A stretch of DNA of 64,000 nt, from the NCBI RefSeq assembly GCF_026914265.1, contig NC_069135.1, positions 885,001 through 949,000 on the forward strand. Reading direction: 5' to 3'. A program made the position numbers and the translations under genes. The stretch is from Mya arenaria (Eukaryota; Mollusca; Bivalvia; Myida; Myidae). Every line of letters starts with the position of its first letter. The stretch's first letter is position 1. The notes under the pieces were generated by a model that was not told the DNA's origin, did no database searches, and saw nothing but the letters and a program-made list of their open reading frames with translations. Shown in pieces: positions 36,000 to 48,600 of this stretch.

Positions 36000-38900
36000 T
36001 TCGGGCTACTCAGATTCACATATGCTGTGAACAGCCAATGCTCAAATGGTATGACAAAGCAAAGTATTTTAAAGCAGTACCCTCAAGTGTTTAAGGGAAT
36101 AGGAAATATCCCTGGTGCATGCAAAATTAAGGTAAACCATGATGCAAAGCCTGTTGTTCACCCGCCACGTAAAATTCCTGTTGCATTGAAAGACAGATGC
36201 AAAACAGAATTAGATCGAATGGAAAAACTAGGGGTCATAGCTAAGGTCAACGAACCTACAGACTGGGTTAAATCCATGGTTAGTGTAGAAAAGTCTGGGA
36301 ACAAATTAAGAATTTGTTTAGATCCACATGACTTGAACAAAGCAATTTTACGACCACACTATCCGAGAAGGACACTGGACGAAGTATTGCCATTACTTAG
36401 TGGGGCGAAATATTTCACAAAACTTGACGCAAGACTAGGTTACTGGGCAATACGCATTGATGAGGAATCATCATATCTGACAACCTTCAAAACAATATGG
36501 GGTAGATATAGGTATAAAACACTACCTTATGGACTTAGACTAAGTGCGGACGTATTCATTCGCGCCATTGACGAATGTTTAGAAGGTCTAAACGGCGTCT
36601 TTGCAATCGTTGACGACTCGTGTGTATATGGTAGCACACAAGAAGAACATGACCGAAATCTTAAGGCAGTCCTTGAGCGATGTGCACAGAAAGGCGTGAT
36701 ATTGAATGATGACAAAATGGAAGTTGGTATGACTCATATCCAATACTTTGGGCATTTGATCACTTCTTTTGGACTCAAACCAAGTCCAGACAAGATTGAT
36801 GCTATCAGCAACATGCCCCCACCGACAAACAAAGCTGAAGTGCAAACGTTCTTAGGAATGGTCAATTATCCTTCAAGATACGCACCAAAATTGTCAGATG
36901 TTACCAGTCCTTTAAGAGAGTTGCTTGAAAACAAAAATGAATTTTCATGGCAGAAACCACAAGAGGAGTCATTTAACAAGGTGAAAAAAATTCAGACAGT
37001 TGTCAAACAGGACTAGGTTCTACGTTGTTGCAAGAAGGTCAGCCTATAGCATATGTATTAAAATCATTGACATCAAGTCAAAAGAATTATGCGATGATAG
37101 AGCTGGAATGCTTAGGTATATTATTTGGCCTAAAACGTCACCATGACTGGGTTTATGGACGTAAGGTCATAGTTGAAATTGATCATATGCCGCTTATACC
37201 GATATTCAAGAAAAACTTGAATAATGCTCCAGCAAGGCTGCAACGCATGCTTTTACAAATGCAGCGTTATAACATTGAAGTCAAATATCGACCGGGCAAG
37301 GAAATACCTATTCCTGATACGTTATCAAGGAAATCGGTACCTGTTACATGCCCAAGTCTGACTGAAAACATTGACATACAGGTCAATATGGTTATGGCTA
37401 GTTTACCGATAAGTGATCGGAAAATGACAGGAATTAGGACAGAGACAGACAAAGACTCACAACTTGTACCATTGAAACAAGTTATTTTACAAGGTTGGCC
37501 TAACAACAGAAAGAATTGTAGGTCAGAAATAATTGACTACTGGAATCATAGAGATGAACTGACGGTAGTTGATGGACTCATTTTGAAGGGAAACAAAGTT
37601 GTTATACCAAGTTCTCTTATATATTATATTCTCTTTATTTCCACCATTACAGTGATTAATTATATAAATAATACAAATTATATAAATAGTACAAGTGTTA
37701 CCCATAATAAACAGTCATAGAAATATCATAAATTATATGCAATATCACATACATCCCATGAAGAAATTATAACATTATTACACACTCTCAAACACAATCA
37801 TACTAGTATTTGGTGACAAAAAAGTAAGAACATTTATATAATATTAAACTTTATGCAAAGGAAATATAGGAAAAAGAGTACTCGTTTATCGTAAAAAGGC
37901 AATGGCTAGAGTAGAGAAGTTTAGGTTAATAATGGTGTTGTTGATAAGGTAGATTTGCCGAATACCTTAAATTGGTGATGATTTGGCAAGAGATGATAAC
38001 TGTAGAAATAATAATAGATGAGTTAGGCACTAATACCCGCACTTGTCGAAACGAAATACAAGTGAAGGTTTTGCGGTGTTAAACATCTACGTTGAAAACA
38101 ATGTAAAAGAAAATAGTATTTGTGATACGTCTCACTTTAATTAGAGTGGTTTGATGTTGGTATGGAAGAATGGTTTAAATTCCCATAATGATTTAATTAG
38201 TAATATTAAAATATTTGTAATTACCAAATTAAAAATAGAAATAATAAAAGAGGAAATATGTTCCTGACAAACAAATTGCTTTACATTATTATAGAGCAAA
38301 CAAAAACAGAGCACAATATTTAGTTGCTAATGAGATCAGCTAAATATGAATTGTTAAATTGTTAAGCTTATTCAATGTACGAACAAACATGTAAAACATG
38401 TAACATGTATTTAATGTGAAGAATATTTCATATCAACATAATGCAAAAACAAGCATTTATAAGGTGATACGTCTTTCAGAGTTTTAGACTGTGATCTAGT
38501 CAATATACAGTTTGCAATAGTAACATTGTAACATCTTAGTCTATTTCTCCACGGATTACTGATGATACGTATTTGCACACATCATTTATATATGTCTGTT
38601 CCATATGGTGGTCAAGTGTATGTAGCGTTCGTTCACTAAACATATGTGATATAATATCAACGTCTGACCCGGCGCACACTATGGGATGTTTATCAGTTCG
38701 TTCCTTGATTGGTTGAAATAGTTTCACGAATTGATCCTGTGATCACAAACATTGTCTGTAACAACATTGCATCTTCTGCACAACGATCGAGCGTTTGTCC
38801 GCGTGTCCGTCAGTAAACGAATCACGACTGTGGCGTTGCGTACTTCAGTCGGGGAGTCGGCGGCGGCCCATATAGACGCCCTTCTAGGAAGTGGATGGAC

Positions 38901-40830
38901 CGTTGTAAACCGAGTAAAGTCAGGGTCTCCGCTGGTACGAATAAGCCACTGTTGCTTGTGATAGTCACTAACACGTGCGCTGACAATGCGTTTCCATGAT
39001 GTTTTGCTCGGCATCGAGAATGTTTCTTTGTAAGAGGTCAGGTAGTTCAGCATATCATACTTCCTCAGCACATTGTATAAATCCGGTATAACACCGCGTT
39101 TACCAGTGGTGTTACGTAACATGAATAAACTCCATATGTAGTCGAAGATTTTCTTAGCTGTGTAGTTAGCGTTCATGCAGCAAAGCTTGTGAAAGAACAT
39201 CAGCTTTCGTTTGTCGACATTTGCAATCACTGGGTACCACCCGAGAAGTCCCAAAGCCATGTCAGTGCGTGTTCGTGATGAAACGTTTTGGCACATCTTC
39301 GCAGCCAGTCTTAATACACGTTCCAGATTTAGAATGTCGTTTACAGTAAGAGTCGACCATAGGTCGGACCCGTATAGCAGAGATGGGACTGTAATCTTCT
39401 GGACCAAATCCGACTCATGATATCCCAGAATATCCATGGCAAATGGTAGCCACAGATCTGTTCTCAGTAGACACTCAAAATTATCTACTTGTTGTAGATT
39501 ACTACTTACATTTCTTTGAGATAAAAGAATTGCCAAGCTGGAAAAGTAGTACGGTTATCAGCCGTATGAAAGCCATATTTGCAAAATTTGGCATTCCAGA
39601 AATTGTGATATCTGATAATGGGCCATGCTATTCATCAGGATAATTTCAAACATTCTCTATAGAGTGGGACTTTAAACACAAAACGAGTTCCCCAAACCAC
39701 CCATCAGGAAATGGCTTTGCAGAAATTTATGTAAAAATATGCAAGAAAATCTTAATGAAAGCCAAAAGGACAAAGAAAGATCCTTTGTTTGCCATTTTAG
39801 AGTACAGGTCCACTCCTCTCAATATTGGCTACTCCCCCGCAGAATTGTTAATGGGAAGGCAATTAAGGTCATTTTTGCCAACTCAGAAAATGAAACTACA
39901 TCCTTAGTATATTTCTCCACAGAAAGTTAGATCTAAATTGGCAGAACATAAGGAAAAAGACAAAGTTTTTTATGACAGAAATGCTAAAAAATTGCCGATT
40001 CTGAATGTAGGTGATTCAGCTAGAATTCAGGGCTCTAATAACCGTTGGCGTAAAGCTGTTGTGACTGAAACGAAAAATGATCGCTCGTATGTTGTGGAAA
40101 CGGAGGATGGTGCTTGTTATCGCCGTAACAGAAAACACCTTTTAAAAACAAATGAGCACTTTATTTCACAACCAGAGATTGACTTTCAGGGTAACAGCGA
40201 AAATGAAAATTCAGCACAAGCTGAAAACCCCCCTGTGACACCCTCGAACTTCGATAATCAAGATTTGTCACCACGTGAAAATGTTCACACGCCAAATTCT
40301 CCAACCAAGCCCGTGAATGAATCTGTCAAGCCAGTGATATGGCAGACAGGTTAAACCCAAAGTGATTACTTCTATGTGAAAGTGTATTGTTTCAATTATT
40401 ATCACATTCGTTTGGATAAACTATTGTTTGTATGACATTTAGCTGGAGAATTTACAATTATTGTTTTCTGATGAAAATTGTTATCATATTTGTGTTGTTG
40501 AGTGAATGGAATTTTATTAACACTGTGAACTTTGCGGTTGATTAACAGAACACACGTTTCTAGACAACAATATGAACTGATAAAAATAATGACACACGAT
40601 CATTTGTTTTTATATATATATAAATTTAAGAATTATTTAAATTAAATTAAAGAAGGGAGATGTTCTGATATTTAATGTTTTAATAGCTTAAGTAATATGA
40701 TACACACGCCTCTTGAGTTTAAATTATACTGTTATATACTGCTAGGCACACAGTTGTCTTGCTGCGTTCTTGGTGTACATATGTAGATGAATAAATGGAA
40801 TAAAAAATTAAGTTGTTTTGTTATTCCATA
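36000..40830 (+). mobile_element. fossil Ty3/gypsy LTR retrotransposon, interrupted by a LINE
   Basis: Plus-strand remnant of a Ty3/gypsy (Metaviridae-type) element. Recognisable parts in order: reverse transcriptase (about 36090-36700), RNase H (about 37030-37330), start of integrase (to about 37620), then after a foreign insertion the integrase core (about 39443-39930) and its C-terminal region (to 40354). A purine-rich tract just before 40661 is followed by a short AT-rich segment that could be the 3' LTR (about 40661-40830). No gag, protease or 5' LTR was found, so it is truncated at the left. It is broken, with several lesions besides the insertion. Long frames still survive, which suggests moderate rather than great age. 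Treated as a fossil. Confidence 0.88.
37621..39440 (-). mobile_element. 5'-truncated non-LTR retrotransposon (LINE) inserted in the gypsy element
   Basis: The minus strand encodes the C-terminal part of a LINE reverse-transcriptase polyprotein: VPSLLYGSDLWSTLTVNDIL, LGLLGWYPVIANVDKRKLMF, and a Cys-rich end CRRCNVVTDNVCDH (about 39440 to 38724). It continues in a second frame to about 38536 (GSDVDIISHMFSERTLHTLD), so there is at least one frameshift. About 0.9 kb of AT-rich 3' UTR follows towards 37621. Endonuclease and the catalytic part of RT are missing, as in a typical 5'-truncated copy. It splits the integrase region of the gypsy element, so it is younger than that element. Clade not resolved (jockey/CR1/L2-like in style). 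Confidence 0.8.
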
Positions 40831-42399
40831 AACAACAAACATTAAAACATAATTTATGTTTTTTCTTTAGGAAAAAATATGAATATACATGTATTCAGGT
40901 GGTCCAAGGCCTGACCCCTTGCAAACTGGTACCCTGAATCTTGCATACCGAACAGTAAAGTATATGAAAAAGATAAAAGAACTGTATTTTGTAAGCCATT
41001 TTCTTGAGATATTTTCTATGTTTGTTCCATTCTTTTAAAATAACCCATCCAAAAATGTGTAATGATAAAGGGAAGGCATCACATAAAAGTGACTGAAAAA
41101 GACAAATATGAAAATAAACATATTTATTTATATAGTACATAAAATCAATGGTATTGCACTTATAATAAAATAGAAATGAAATGGAAACATATCACAAATA
41201 AATTGGAAGCAGTGACATAAGCAAGTACAAGGTTGAATTATTGCTGAGGCCTTGAAACATTCATATATTAACAATTTTCAAACAAACCATATAACATATT
41301 TATGGTTATTTAAAAGATATTTTCGACAAATTTAACTCAAAATATTTTTTTTTTAAAAATTGAAAAAGAAAGGAATAACACCACTATATTTCATAAAAGT
41401 GATTTTAAATAATTTCAAATTGCTTTCTCAGTCCTAGAGATGCATGAATAAAGGATTTTTTTGCATACACAAACTTGCTTTTCATTATTATCATAAAAAT
41501 GTTAAATACAAAGAAAAACAAGTTTACACTCTGTTATTAACAGATGGAAAATACAATCTAGCCCTGGCTGTGAAATTCAAACAGGGAAAAATAGCTAAAA
41601 AAACCTGTTATATTACTTCAAAATCATTTGTATATAATTCAACCATTATATTTCATTTTCTACAGTAAAGGGTAATAACAGTTAAAATCAAATATATGTA
41701 TGTTTAATAAAATACAAAATGTATAAAGCAAATTTCAAAAAAGCAACATACAGTGTAAGTTAAAGTAATACATTTATATTTTGACAGATACAGTAATGTA
41801 TGTTCAGTAAAATGTGTTGCGTTAATGTTAGTGAATATTATATACTGTAAATATCACATGGCTTCCAGTGTGACAGTACATATTGACAACTAATACTGTT
41901 AAAACAGTACCAAAGGCAATTCCAATGGGTAAGTCAGACGCGTAGCTGGGTATACTCAAATATGCAGATGCGTAATGAAATTTTGACCGGTCTTAGAATT
42001 TGAAATAAAAACCAAAGGGGGATAGAGGGTAAAGGAGTTTGGGTAATCCCCTATTGGCCCTAGCCCCCCGCCTGACAATATTGACCCGAATGTTGATAAT
42101 ATGTACTACTACTGTTATACTGGTAGACAGCCAATATTTATTTTATAATACCAATCATAATTTCATATAGTTTTTTCACCATTACAAAACCTTCAAGTTA
42201 AATCAATTTATTCCATAATTATTTCTTTAACGATTAAAAGTCAAACTTTTAACAATGACCATTTGTGATTGATGTCACAAACTGTTAATTGCAATAGTCG
42301 AAGATGTTGTTGCATGCTGCCTTAAGTTGAGAATGTCTATAGTAACTAGTCATATCCTTCATACAGCTCAACACAAGACCAACCTTTAATATGAGTCAG
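40831..42399. other. intergenic, AT-rich, no gene seen
   Basis: No supported exon. It probably includes the GSAP 3' UTR at its right end; minus-strand AATAAA candidates lie near 42133 and 42206. Confidence 0.45.
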
Positions 42400-42640
42400 A
42401 AATTGAAAGTTTCTAGAAGTTGACAGTTCCAGTCCATTTCGAAGATGGTTCGAGTCCATTTAGAAGTTGACTGTTCCAAGTTTCCATCTAGAAGTTGATT
42501 GAGTCCATTTAGAAGTTGAAAAAACCAATTTTTTCCGGTGTCCGATTTCCACTGAGGGTATTTAGAAGTTAACAGTTCCAATTGAGAGGTTGATGGTTCC
42601 TGATCCCATTTAGAAGTTGACGTTTCCCATATCGTACTTG
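42400..42640 (-). repeat. degenerate repeats of the GSAP 3'-terminal codons and stop
   Basis: The end of the last exon (minus strand GTCAACTTCTAAATGGGATC) is followed into the 3' flank by about six to eight imperfect copies of a ~27-45-bp unit with the core CAACTTCTAAATGGAC or CAACTTCTAGATGG, for example near 42590, 42555, 42505, 42485, 42450 and 42415. The true stop TAA (42610-42612) is part of the repeated motif. Confidence 0.75.
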
Positions 42641-45600
42641 GTCTCACAGTGTGTGTGATGCAGGGCCACTTCCTCCAGGGCCACAAAGTCCAGGGGGCTA
42701 ACACGATCTGCACCCATCTGGCTGTCTAAATATACAAGAGGTTGGATATCATTAGAAACAGAGTATAAACAGGTGTAAAGGTCATCTTTATTCAATTGTG
42801 GTATGAATATTTAGTTCACTGTCATAAGACGATAAAATATTTCACTGCTCTTACTAGTTTTTTCTAGATGCCTGAAGAAAGCTGCAAGGGGCCGGAAAGA
42901 GACCTCCTCTATGATGCTGTTCCTCCTTGCCTCGGTCAATGTGTCTATAATAAAAATGTTAACTTGTCTACAATATCAATGTTATTGTGTCTTTAATGAA
43001 ATGTTACTGTGCATGCAATAGAAATGAAAGCATGTCTACAACATCAATGTTTCAGGGTCTGCAATAAGATTGAAAGCATGTCTACAATATCTATGTTATA
43101 GTGTCTACAATATCAATGACAGCATGTCTACAATATCAATGACTGCATGTCTACACTATCAATGACAGCATGTCTACAATATCAATGACAGCATGTCTAC
43201 AATATCAATGACAGCATGTCTACAATATCAATGACAGCATGTCTACAATATCAATGACAGCATGTCTACAATATCAATGACAGCATGGCTACAATATCGA
43301 TGTTTTGGTGTCTGCAATAGAAATGAAAGAATGTCTACAATATCAATGACAGCATGTCTACAATATTGATGTTATGGCTTTCTTATAAACACTGGTCGAG
43401 ATTGGATAAGAAATCTCAAGTAGGGGAGCAAAAACACGAATTTGGCCAATAAACATTATATCCAAGATTTGATAAGAAATGTGTGAGTTTTAAGAATGAA
43501 CATGTAAGTGTGACACCACAAAAGCGGCTGCTGTCGACAACATGATCCCTATATGTCTGCAGTTAATATGCACATGACATAAGAAGCAGTCCGAACTAGA
43601 ATATAGGGGAATTAGCCTATTACTTCTGATTGAGTCCATGCTAGCAGCCTCAGTAGTAGAAGGCCTGTGTTCAGCAAGGATCTTGTCCACATGCTTGTGT
43701 GCCAGGTACGTGCTGCACGTGACATGGTCCCACAGTCTGTAACACTCCTCCCCAGCCCTTAGCGGCAGGCGGGAAATCAGGGAATGCTTTAAGCCAACAT
43801 ACTCCTCATTGTCAGGTAGCTCTGTGGAAAGGGTCGAGTTTAAGGTGTTGAACATATATATTCATCGAAGAATGACTATATCTCAGCTGGCATGATTGAA
43901 TGTAACAAAATGGGATGACGTGTGATTCTACTTGCATTGATTATTGGTGAACAATATGCTTGTGATAATGTTTAGAATTTAACCTGCTCAATAAAAATAT
44001 AACATACAAACTTGCTCATTTAATGTTCACCAATGAATTTCATAGAAGCTCTAACCTTTCAGCAGCTGTGCCATAAAGTCACCTGTGAGCTGCAGCACTC
44101 CATGGTCAACATATTGAAGGAACATTCTGTAAAACATTACAGCAAATACTAAACAAATAGTACTATTTTGTTAAATCAGTGTACATAAGCACTTCTGCTG
44201 TTCTGAAGTAAAAGGATATGAACTAGGGGTCAAATATCACTAACCTTAAGCATACGGCACAAAAGGATAGGGATGTTTGTTAACCATCAAGACAGGTTGG
44301 AGTGTAGGGGTCAGATGTCACAAAGAAAAAGTGCAGAACTCAAAAGGTGGGGGTTAACCATGGAGACGGGCATGCATGAAAAGGTCAGAGGTCACTTTCC
44401 TGAGGTATAGAGCGTGGAAGGCAAGGGATATTAGGTAACCATGGAGACAGGCATGCACCGAGAGGGTTGAGGTCATTTACCTGAAGTTGAGCACATGGAA
44501 GCCAAGGGAGATTAGGTATCCATGGAAACAGGCAAGAATAGGGAAGTAGAGGTCAGAGGTCACTTACCTAAAGTGTATATCATGGATGGCAAGTGAGGTT
44601 AGGTAACCATGCTAATAAATGACAGGACAGGATGGTTAAGGTCACTTACCTGAAATGAAGAGCACGAAAGGCAAGGGAGGTAAGGTAACCATGGAGACGG
44701 GCCGGCACAGGAAAGAAGAGGTCAGATGTCACCGTCACATAGCGATCCAGCAACTGGAACAACTCATATTCATCCAGACCTCCTTTCATTGCCCTGTAAG
44801 GCAGAGAGTAGGTACACATTAACATTTATATTCCAAGCCATCAATGTTCTGTACACATATACATCTATATTCCAAGCCATCAATGTTCTGTACACATATA
44901 CATCTATATTCCAAGCCATCAATGATATTAATACAGTGGTCATAAGAATTGATTTCTTTTATGCTTTTGACATGTCTTATGATGAATTACTAATGCTACA
45001 ACATACATGTGTAAAGAATTTTAGAACAAGATTAGGTAATCCATTTATACATTTAATCTGGGCTGGTTCCCATGGTATGTTATTTAATGCTTATTGCATT
45101 TAAGGTGTAAGGTTTATCCGTAATATTTGTGGACACTTGAAAGTATCAAAATGATAACAAACATAAAAACTCATTCATCTGTCATTAAATGGGACATATT
45201 AAAGGAGTTAATATTTTAATAAGTTCCGAATTAAGGGTATGCTCTACTGGCATGGCTCTTTTGGTCATTTTCAATTCAAAGCATGGAATCATATGCTTGA
45301 AGTGGAGTCAGTCACTACCATAACAGGGATGTGATTGACCCTCAGGGGGGCTTTAAGATAAAATAGGAGTCAAAGGGGATGAAGCACCCTGCTGCAGAAA
45401 CAAAACTGTTTCTATTTTGAGGGCTCTTACGAAGCAAACTGGAGTGTCTATATATACATCAAATAAAATAACAACCAATAGCAACCAATTAATTTTCTAA
45501 ATCAGCTTAAAATTTAAAAGAAACATTTTTTATTTTGTTTATTTTGGTCCCTTGTGCCATTAGATCCGCTAACAAATCACTTCCCTGAAAATAACACAAC

Positions 45601-48600
45601 TCTCTATTCAAAATTGTCTCCTTTGGTTTTTGGTCAGTTGTTACTATGTTAGAAAGAGAGACAAACAATATAATAGTACACAACTCTCTGTACAAAATTG
45701 TCTCCCTTAGGAAATTATTATGCATTTCAAGGGTCATAATCCAGTGCATGTGGCTGGTTTTTGACAGGAACAGAACTCTCATGATTATCTAACTCATGCA
45801 TAAGTTTGATTCAGATACAATCAAAACTTTATTGCATTCACAAGCAATTGGATGCTCGGAATGATGCATAGACTACGGACATTGCACAATGGCATAAGCT
45901 TTCGGCCAGTTGAGCTTAAATGATGTAAAGACATGCTCCGTAGATAGAATGTGCATGATTTCTGAGCAAAAGTTATTGTAAATGAATGAAAGTTTGCATA
46001 TCATATATGATGAACCACAAAGTATGGTGATATATATTTTTAATGTATGTTGATTTTAAGTTTGTTTTTAGTAACTCAGTCCACAAATATAACATAAAAA
46101 GACGTGGTACACCAATAATATATTTCTCACAGTGTGGGTAAAGGGTCCCGCAAGGCAAGGTGTCTTCCCCTCAGAGTCCACAACAGGTGACACAGCAGTT
46201 GGCTCTGTTGTCGCTGCAATATCAAGTAAATCACTGGCCCCAGTTTTTCTAAAAGTCTTAAGTGCAACAATTTTAGTCTCATAATTCGTTTGGTCATATT
46301 ACTAAAAATTAAACAAGAAGCCCACTGCTCAACTGGCATGACATATTTTGGTTTAATCTTATACACTGAACTTACATTCAAAGGGAAGCAATCAGTGAAC
46401 CATATGTTTTACAAAGGACATGAACTTCTTCAATATTTGACAACACTCTGTAAAAAGTTGACTCCCTCAAAAAATACTTTTGATAGGTAGATTTTTTGGG
46501 CATATATGCAAAGTTTTATAACTTTTATAATAATTCACAACTCTCTATACAAAGATGCTTCACTGGCTGCTTTAAGAAAGGAGCCCAGCTTTTATGGATA
46601 TCTACCTTTTGTGTAAGTTTGAATAATATAAGACTGTATCGTATTCACAAGCAATTGTTAACAGACGCACAAACAACAGACACTGCGCAATCCAAAAGCT
46701 CTTCAGGCCTTTGCCCATTAGAGCAAAAAACAGTTAACCATGATAATAATAATGATAATTTCCTTTTAAATTAAAAGTCGCATACTCTTTATAATGAGAT
46801 CATATCACAAATTACCCGGTATAAAAAAGTCTGATTAGCCTCATCCTATTATAAGAGACTACAGATTGCTCGACAAATTGGTGCGAGAGATAAACAAAAC
46901 CAAAAAAACATGAAAAAAACAAAAATTGCATACCAATTATATTATACAACATTCAAAACTTGGAATTCAAAAGCATAATGGCCTCATCTAGGGCCGAGGC
47001 AAATTAATTAACTCTTACATGCAACGATATGGTAATATAAAATATCTTATCCATAAGAAACAATTAAGCAAGCATTCTGTATGTAGCAAGCAGCTTTGTA
47101 CCTGACAGGCAACATACTCTTTGGAGACATTGCCAGCCTTCACCTTTCCATCTTTCATGAGGAATGACATCAGGTACTTTGAGAGGACCTCCCGGGTCTG
47201 AAGTTACAAAACAGATATGGGATTAGACTTCAATTCTTTATTGAAGAAAAACAAGAGCTCATCAAAAAGATACAAGTACCAGTCCATTTTCCTTAATTAT
47301 CTAGCATACACCAAATGCGTCCATTTTCCTTCCAATGCCAGAGTTCACCAAAGCCTAACTTTCCTTGATAAAACCGAGTACACATGCTTGTCCATGTTCC
47401 TTTGTAAGCCAACTTACACCAAAGCTTGTCCATTTTCCTTGGTTAGCAATTGTACAACAAAGCTCCTCCGTTTTCCTTGGTAAGCCAGAGCACACAGACA
47501 CTCCCCATTTTCCTTGATTACCCAAAGTAAACGAACACTAATCCATTTTCCTTGATAAGCCAGAGTACAAAAAGGCTAGTCTGTTTTTGTTGGGAAGCCA
47601 GAGTACACAAATACCCTTCTATATCCTCAGTTATCCAGCATACACTAACGATATCCATTTCCTTGCTTAGCCAAGGGGCAAAACTCAACAACTATTTCAG
47701 CCACAGTTGTGGGCATTGCTGCATGTATTTATGATGTCAATGGCTACATATGTAATACTTCCATTTCAGTATAACTCCTGAACTGCCAATACTAATACAT
47801 ATGAATATGCAAAATCCTTCATTTTATGTCAAGAACAACAACACTAAACAAATAATCTAGACAAAATTGATGAAACAAGAGCTGTTGTATGACGCTCATC
47901 TATAACTTCTTTATCTTAGAAATGAATACAATACTGATGTTATATGTGTCTGTCCTTCACCCTAAGGGCCCTAACACGATGCCGCAAAAGTCCTCAATAA
48001 ACTCATCCTATAGATCAAGTTTGGTCACAATACATCGACCCTAACTAAAGTGATTCAGTACCAAACAGTTATCTATTTTTACTTTTTAGTAAGACTGACT
48101 TTGACCCTAGGGGCCGCAAACGCAATCTCATGAAAGGTCACCATAAACTCTTCATATGTACCAATTTTGGTCACAATACGTCAACCTTAGCTTAAGATAT
48201 TCAATACCAACCATTTTTCTATTTATAGCTACAGTGACCTTGACCTTGATCCAAACAAGGGCCCCAAACATGATTCCATGAAAGGTCTCCATAAACTCCT
48301 CCTATAAACCAAGTTTCTATACTATATGTCTAATCTAACTAAAATTCTTCGATACCATAGGTGAGTTTGACGCTGCCCGCCCTTTTGCCCGCCCTAACAA
48401 CGACGCAAGTCATTCAAATAACCAGTTTTCCCCTTGTGTGCTTGTCAAAAGAATTAAAACAAAGCACCGCTTGCCGGTGCCGAATGCTTGTCTGATTTTG
48501 TCCTTTCACGGTTTATTTGTTTCATTTATTACATTTGACTTTGAACAGGTATTCCAAAATTTGAAAGTAATAGCTTTGATGGTTTACATGTTAGTGACCC

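Noticed and set aside
44726-45103. Plus-strand 125-residue frame near GSAP exon U
   Set aside because: It partly overlaps exon U antisense and runs through the 39-bp repeat; the right part looks faintly LINE-like, but too weakly to claim.
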